64,000 nucleotides of DNA from Numida meleagris (taxonomy: Eukaryota; Chordata; Aves; Galliformes; Numididae), in contig NC_034412.1 in NCBI RefSeq assembly GCF_002078875.1, forward strand, positions 32,875,292 through 32,939,291, in the 5' to 3' direction. This document shows, one piece after another, positions 59,600 to 64,000 of this stretch; within the stretch, counting starts at the first letter, position 1, and the number at the start of each line of letters is the position of its first letter. The notes beneath the pieces are model-generated. The model worked only from the letters and a program-made list of their open reading frames with translations, searched no databases and was not told the origin of the DNA. The position numbers and the translations under genes are program-made.

Positions 59600-60480
59600 G
59601 CTTGGAGAACAGGAGACTGGGAGGTGACCTCATTAATGTTTATAAATATATAAAGGGTGAATTAGGAAGATAGGGCTAGGCTCTTCTCAGTGACATCTAA
59701 TGATAGGACAAGGGGCAACAGGTGCAAGCTGGAACATAGGAGGTTCCACAAAAATATGAGAAAAAAAACTTATTCACAGTGAGGGTAACAGAACAATGGA
59801 ATAGGATACCCAGAGGGACGTGGGGTCTCCTTCTCTGGAGACATTCAAAACCTACCTGGACACATTCCTGGGTGACTGTCATGGTTTTACGATTTTCGGT
59901 TATTGGTATTCCACATCATAACATCATGTAGTGTATGTACCTGGTTCTCAGAAGAGAAGGACCACTACATTCCCCAGGGTACTTTGCTCCTCTGTTACCA
60001 TTTCCAGACAGAGGGAAAAGATAAAAACTTGCAGATCATGAGGCCTCGTCCCTTCTCTTCCCGCCCATCTCTTGTCCTGGCAGCATCTTGCTCCCCCGCC
60101 GTCTTATCGTTGGTAGTAGAGTAAGGCCTACCTTGATTTTTGGACATTCTCTCTCTCTGTATTGGATTTGTCAGCTTAAATTGTAATTATATTGTATTAT
60201 AGTGTGTTGTTTTGCATTCCAATATCTTATTTAGTAAATTAGCTTGTTTCTCCTCAGATTGTTGCCGCTGTTTTTGCTCACAGGCCCATCTCCCTACCCT
60301 TTTTCCCTTTTCCCTTTCCCGGGGCATGGGTCCGTGAGTCCCTCGTCCCATTCATCACGGAACCAGGCTGAATGCCCATAAGCCATTGACAGTGACCTAA
60401 TCTAGATGCTCCTGCTCCGGCAGGGGGATTGGACTGGATGATCTTTCAAGGTCATTTCCAATCATAATGTGATTCTGTGA
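59600..60480 (+). mobile_element. CR1 LINE, 3' part split by an ERVL LTR
   Basis: Sense CR1: CTTGGAGAACAGGAGACTGG (59600 on), GGGCAACAGGTGCAAGCTGG, TCTGGAGACATTCAAAACCT, then the LTR at 59877-60391, then CTAGATGCTCCTGCTCCGGC and the tail TGTGATTCTGTGA-like end at 60480. The two halves join cleanly once the LTR and one GTGAC copy are removed. Confidence 0.92.
59877..60391 (+). mobile_element. ERVL-family solo LTR in CR1, with 5-bp target duplication
   Basis: Same family as 2344-2873, here on the plus strand: TGTCATGGTTTTACG at 59877 to CATTGACA at 60391. Direct repeat GTGAC at 59872-59876 and 60392-60396. It lacks the TATA-containing segment seen in the other copies (the sequence goes from GATAAAAACTTGCAG directly). 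Confidence 0.93.
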
Positions 60481-61966
60481 TATTTTAATATTTTTTTAAA
60501 ATAAAAAGATTGCCAAAGCATAATGAAGAACCAGGTTTTAATAATGGCCAGGGTTCCTCGAGTAATTGGAGTGGTTGATTTTAGGATGTACTGAAACACC
60601 TACTTCCACATAACCCATGAGATAGGGCTCAAAAGTAAATATTTGTCCTAGATTCATAATTTACCCAGCAAAAAATCTGGCTGATGTGTGCTCTAGTCCT
60701 CTCAAAAGCGTGCACTCTGATTTCATCACTGGGGTTTCCACCTGCTGATTCAGGTTGTCTGATTTTAGAAATACAGTCTGAACCAAAACACTGTAAACAA
60801 AGAGTACTGCAGAGGCAGCCACAGCCTTAGAGATACATAGTGTTCTATATCCTGCTAGCCCTTCTCTCTATATTAATTTTATCCTTGCAGCCTGCATCCA
60901 TAATTCACCCAGAGAACCCTTCATGGTTCACAAGCTCTGGCAACCCATATTAACACTTGTCCTCCTGGACTCTTTCTGCTCCTATGTTTTCAAGATACAT
61001 TACTCTCCCATTTCATCATATCATTGTCAATTTTCAGTTATAAAACTGAAAAGATATAGGGAATTTGCCAAAATCCATGCTATTTTAATAACTTGTCCAG
61101 GACCATACAGTTTTATGTGGTATGATCCTTTATCAATCCTTTAAAAACACACGTCTTTTTCTTTTTTGGAATTTTAAGATGTAGGTGGATTTGGGGTTCT
61201 GCTTTGTGGGAGTTGTTAATGCAATATCATTTCTTAAATGAAAAAATGTTATTTTTGGTCGAGAATTGCAAACAGCATCAGATTTTGTAAATTGCTTGAA
61301 TTGTCTTTAAAATAATTCTGATGGGCTATATGGTAAAATAACCTCAAAACACGTAACTTACAATCTCAGATACATTTTTATTTTAACTGTCTTTTTTTTT
61401 GTAAGAAACACTGTGTTGTTTAGCAGACATAAATGCACCAAAGGTCTTCTCTTGCCCTGCTATGCACACTCATATGTCCTTTTTATGTCAATGAAACAGA
61501 GTGAGAAAAATCAGAATAAACCTCATTGCTCTTAAAATAGCATAATAAAGGAACTAATCCATGATATATATATGAATTAAAGCCTAACAATTAGAACGTT
61601 GTCAGATATTCTAGGAAAAGTAAAGACAAAAAAAAATCTTCAGGTAATTTCATACTCATCTCCCAACCCAAAATACTTGAGATAAAGATGAATTCTCTGT
61701 TTCTGTCTCAATTAAAATGCCAAGGGAAATAATGTTTAGTCTTAGAAAACTCAAAATATATTAATGTTGATTAAACAAACCCTTTTCCTTGACTTCTATT
61801 ATTGATCGAGTGACTTCTAAACCACTTGATAGTCTAAAAGTATTTCAAATAAAAGGCAAACATGACTTTTTGCCATGATTATGTTCCCCAGATAGTTCTT
61901 CCTGTTTACATGCACAGGCAAGTAGATACTGTACTGACTTTTAAAGATCTTCTGTAGATGCAGCAG
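60481..61966. other. AT-rich unique-looking sequence, no gene seen
   Basis: No supported gene or recognised repeat. Confidence 0.55.
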
Positions 61967-62490
61967 TGTCAACGGTTTACGGGCGTTCGGCCCGGTTCCG
62001 TGACAAAGGGGACGGGGGACCCACGGGCCCACGACCCAGGAAAAGGGAAAAAAGGGTAAGGAGATGGCCCTGAGAGCAAAGAACAGCGGCAACAATCTGA
62101 GGAGAAAACAAACTAATTTACTAAATAAGATATCGGAATGCAAAACAACACACTATAATACAATATAATTACAATTTGAGCTGATAAATCCAATACAGAG
62201 AGAAAGTATGTCCCAAAATCAAGGTAGGCCTTACTCTACTACCGACGATAAGACGGCTGGAGAGCGAGGTGCTGCCAAGATGAGAGACGGCAGAAAAAGG
62301 GATGAGGTCTTGTGATGTGCAAGTTTTTACACCGCGAGCTTTTATCTTTTCCCTCCGGCTGGAAAATGGTAACAGAGGAGCAAAGTGCCGTGAGGAATGT
62401 AGTAGTCCTTCTCTTCTGAGAACCAGGTGCATACACTACATGATGTTATGATGTGGAATACCAATAACTGAAAATCATAAAACCATGACA
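61967..62490 (-). mobile_element. ERVL-family LTR without target duplication, next to ERV-C
   Basis: Aligns along its length with 20940-21470, with ends TGTCATGG and TTGACA on the minus strand. The flanks (GCAGCAG left, GTCAAGG right) do not match, and the right flank is only about 9 bp from the cut end of ERV-C. The TATA region is changed (GTGTAAAAACT). Either a lone LTR altered after insertion or one end of a rearranged provirus. Confidence 0.85.
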
Positions 62491-62498
62491 GTCAAGGC

Positions 62499-62687
62499 TA
62501 AGGCTTCCCTTCCGTCCGCAGCTCCGCGTGCGGGGCATACGGGACGCACACACAGTGTGTAACACCGAAATGCCAATTTAATGCTGAGCAACAAGGCTAT
62601 TTATACCCGTACACGCGACCGCCCCGGATACTCGTGATCCTAGACCCCTCCCCGGGTGCACGCAGGCACTGCCCATTTCATCCCACA
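62499..62687 (-). repeat. ERV-C 3' LTR, cut at its U5 end
   Basis: Starts TGTGGGATG at 62687 (minus strand) after the same polypurine tract as ERV-B. It has the same TATA and ATTAAA signals and stops near AAGGGAAGCCTT at about 62499, lacking the last 20 or so bases found in ERV-B. Confidence 0.82.
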
Positions 62688-62999
62688 ACTCCCCCCTCTT
62701 TAACAGCCCCTTTTATACGTTCCTCTCTTGGTTCCCAGTTTCCCCAACTATTCCTACAAGGCCTAAGTGCGTCTTACATATATATACTAGGCAGGGGAGG
62801 TCCTGTCGCGTCACATCCCGCACGCTCGGTTACCGCCTACTACATTTTTCTCCTCCCATGCCTGGAAAAGCCTTGTCCCGTTACAGCGCAATCGCAAAAC
62901 CCCCTATAACCTATCTCCCAACTAACTTATCTACTGCTTAAGCTCTAATGTTTGCACATTACACGGGTGCGTACTTTATCATTAACTACCTAAGACTTA
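62688..62999 (-). promoter_or_regulatory. ERV-C 3' region with relic U3
   Basis: Equivalent to 50074-50395 of ERV-B, including TGTAGTAGGCGGT, a TATATA stretch and the polypurine tract, with few differences. Confidence 0.7.
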
Positions 63000-63368
63000 T
63001 CACAAGCGTTCGCGTACCCTATGGTATTCCATGCGCCGATCAAAGGCTTGCTCCATCATTCTTTGTAAGCACTGCTGCAAACATCCTATCAAGCATGGTA
63101 AGCAGAATGCAATGCAGATAAACACTAAGAGCACTATAATGACTACTTTAAGTATTTGGGTGACCCATGGCCCAAGTCCGCCAAACAGGTTTTTCAGCCA
63201 ATCGCCAAACGGATCATGGTCAACCGTTATCTTCTGCACGGACTTAACCCCTGCTCGCAGGGGCCACACGCTGGCCCAGGTGAAGACTGTGGGAGGTGCA
63301 AGTGCAAGGAGTGCATATATCCATGGACCCTCCCATCGTGTTGGATCTGTGACAAACAATGTCTTTGC
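63000..63368 (-). pseudogene. env: ERV-C mini-env
   Basis: The same leader-to-TM-anchor fusion as ERV-B (49705-50073): open, no ATG, same upstream TGA. Over 119 residues only four differ, all in the C-terminal part (for example CLIGCLQQC against CLMGCVHQC). Hydrophobic leader-like piece and one membrane anchor; no SU and no fusion peptide. Confidence 0.72.
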
Positions 63369-63439
63369 TCAGCCCAGAACGTGGTCACGCTGCGTGAAGG
63401 GCCTCTTCTATCACTGCTCTGACAATGACGAGGACAACT

Positions 63440-63690
63440 TTGTTGACGACCCCTGTTTAGGGGCATGGAGCCGCCCTTTCAGGAGCTGATGTGCGTGCTC
63501 CACTATTACTTGTCCTTGGGAAATATGCAGGATCCCAAACACGCGCCGGATACCCCAAGTGCAGCACCAGGCTCAAAACAATGGCTTCTGTAGCCTGGTC
63601 CATTGTCCGTTTTTAACTCTATGGGAACCCCCATTATTACGACTGCAAAGGCGTAACGTCTTGACACAGTCACACTCTTTTTGTAATGAG
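63440..63690 (-). pseudogene. pol: ERV-C integrase remnant
   Basis: Minus-strand counterpart of 49394-49620, with the KTDNGPGYRS and WGIR blocks. Nucleotide changes relative to ERV-B include VIVEHA in place of AIVEHA. Non-functional fragment. Confidence 0.68.
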
Positions 63691-63850
63691 CGAATACTCA
63701 GCTATCACTGAAAGACCAAATCACTCGTGGAGAATACACATTCATTTCAAAAGAATGGAAACATGTACCCCGTCTGGCATCTGTGCAGAATGTCGTAAAA
63801 GGCGATGAAGAATGACAGCTTCGATTCTGCAGTTTGTAGGCTGCTCCTGA
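63691..63850 (-). other. ERV-C unknown segment (as in ERV-B 49053-49268)
   Basis: Matches the unassigned ERV-B segment (TTTGAAATGAATGTGTATTC) but is shorter by one internal deletion. Confidence 0.55.
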
Positions 63851-63942
63851 CAGCATCCAGCAGAAGAGAAACTGCTGGTTTGTGCCTCCCGTGAGCAGGT
63901 GCTGCTGCCTGCCTGGTGGCCAGACTTTTCTGCTGGCTGCTG
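63851..63942 (-). other. ERV-C stem-loop
   Basis: Arms at 63925-63942 and 63851-63868 (minus strand, 5' then 3') pair at 16 of 18 positions as in ERV-B. The loop has a few substitutions. Confidence 0.6.
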
Positions 63943-64000
63943 TAGGACTGGAGGGATCCTGATTCCTATTTGCTAAAACCTGGATGTTGGGCTCTACGAC
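63943..64000 (-). pseudogene. pro: ERV-C protease, last codons
   Basis: Minus strand matches the end of ERV-B protease and its 3' neighbour (IQVLANR). The window ends here. Confidence 0.6.

Larger units (their letters stand above)
62499..64000 (-). mobile_element. ERV-C: second copy of the ERV-B family, running off the right edge
   Basis: On the minus strand the order is protease end, hairpin, unknown segment, integrase remnant, mini-env, 3' region, LTR. This is the same order and the same joints as ERV-B and is nearly identical over long stretches. Differences: C lacks the ERV-B stretch from about 49269 to 49395 and a block near 49075-49140. Gag and the 5' end lie beyond 64000. Confidence 0.88.

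Noticed and set aside
1..64000. CRISPR arrays, bacterial operons, phage genes
   Set aside because: The sequence is clearly vertebrate (CR1, LTRs, AT-rich non-coding); the short tandem repeats seen are in retroelements and have no spacer structure.

Overview
The window is a stretch of bird genome, most probably galliform (chicken-like). The evidence is the density of CR1 LINEs with the typical avian CR1 3' end, avian ERVL-type LTRs, and alpharetrovirus-like endogenous retroviruses, on an AT-rich background with no SINEs. I found no convincing host protein-coding gene. One 33-nt segment with good splice signals (22415-22447) is only a weak microexon candidate. All recognisable coding sequence comes from decayed retroelements.

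Layout. 1-2873: the 5' end of an ERVL provirus on the minus strand (LTR, primer site, leader, broken gag, start of pro) that runs off the left edge. Solo or lone LTRs of the same family lie at 20940-21470, 40547-41125 and 61967-62490 (minus) and 59877-60391 (plus). Three of these four have 5-bp target duplications. A different solo LTR occupies about 11320-12063. CR1 copies lie at 5551, 8765 (ancient), 16984, 20555, 32435, 41637, 46040/50610, 53048-56225 and 59600-60480. Several carry later insertions.

Three related class II (alpha/beta-like) ERVs are the most informative content. ERV-A (27099-29895, minus) keeps an alpharetrovirus-like capsid fragment, RNase H and integrase fragments, a decayed SU, a TM and one LTR. 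A 73-nt tRNA-Lys(CTT)-like sequence sits exactly where the rest of gag, pro and RT is missing. ERV-B (46679-50604, plus) is nested in a CR1. It has a tRNA-Trp-type primer site, a leader tandem repeat, a betaretrovirus-like gag, protease, an integrase remnant, a very short env and a 3' LTR. ERV-C (62499 to beyond 64000, minus) is a second copy of the ERV-B family and shares its unusual junctions, so the deleted form itself spread. Between protease and integrase both copies keep an 18-bp-arm RNA hairpin, and both keep a 119-codon mini-env.

Between these elements the sequence is AT-rich, looks unique, and has no gene I can support.
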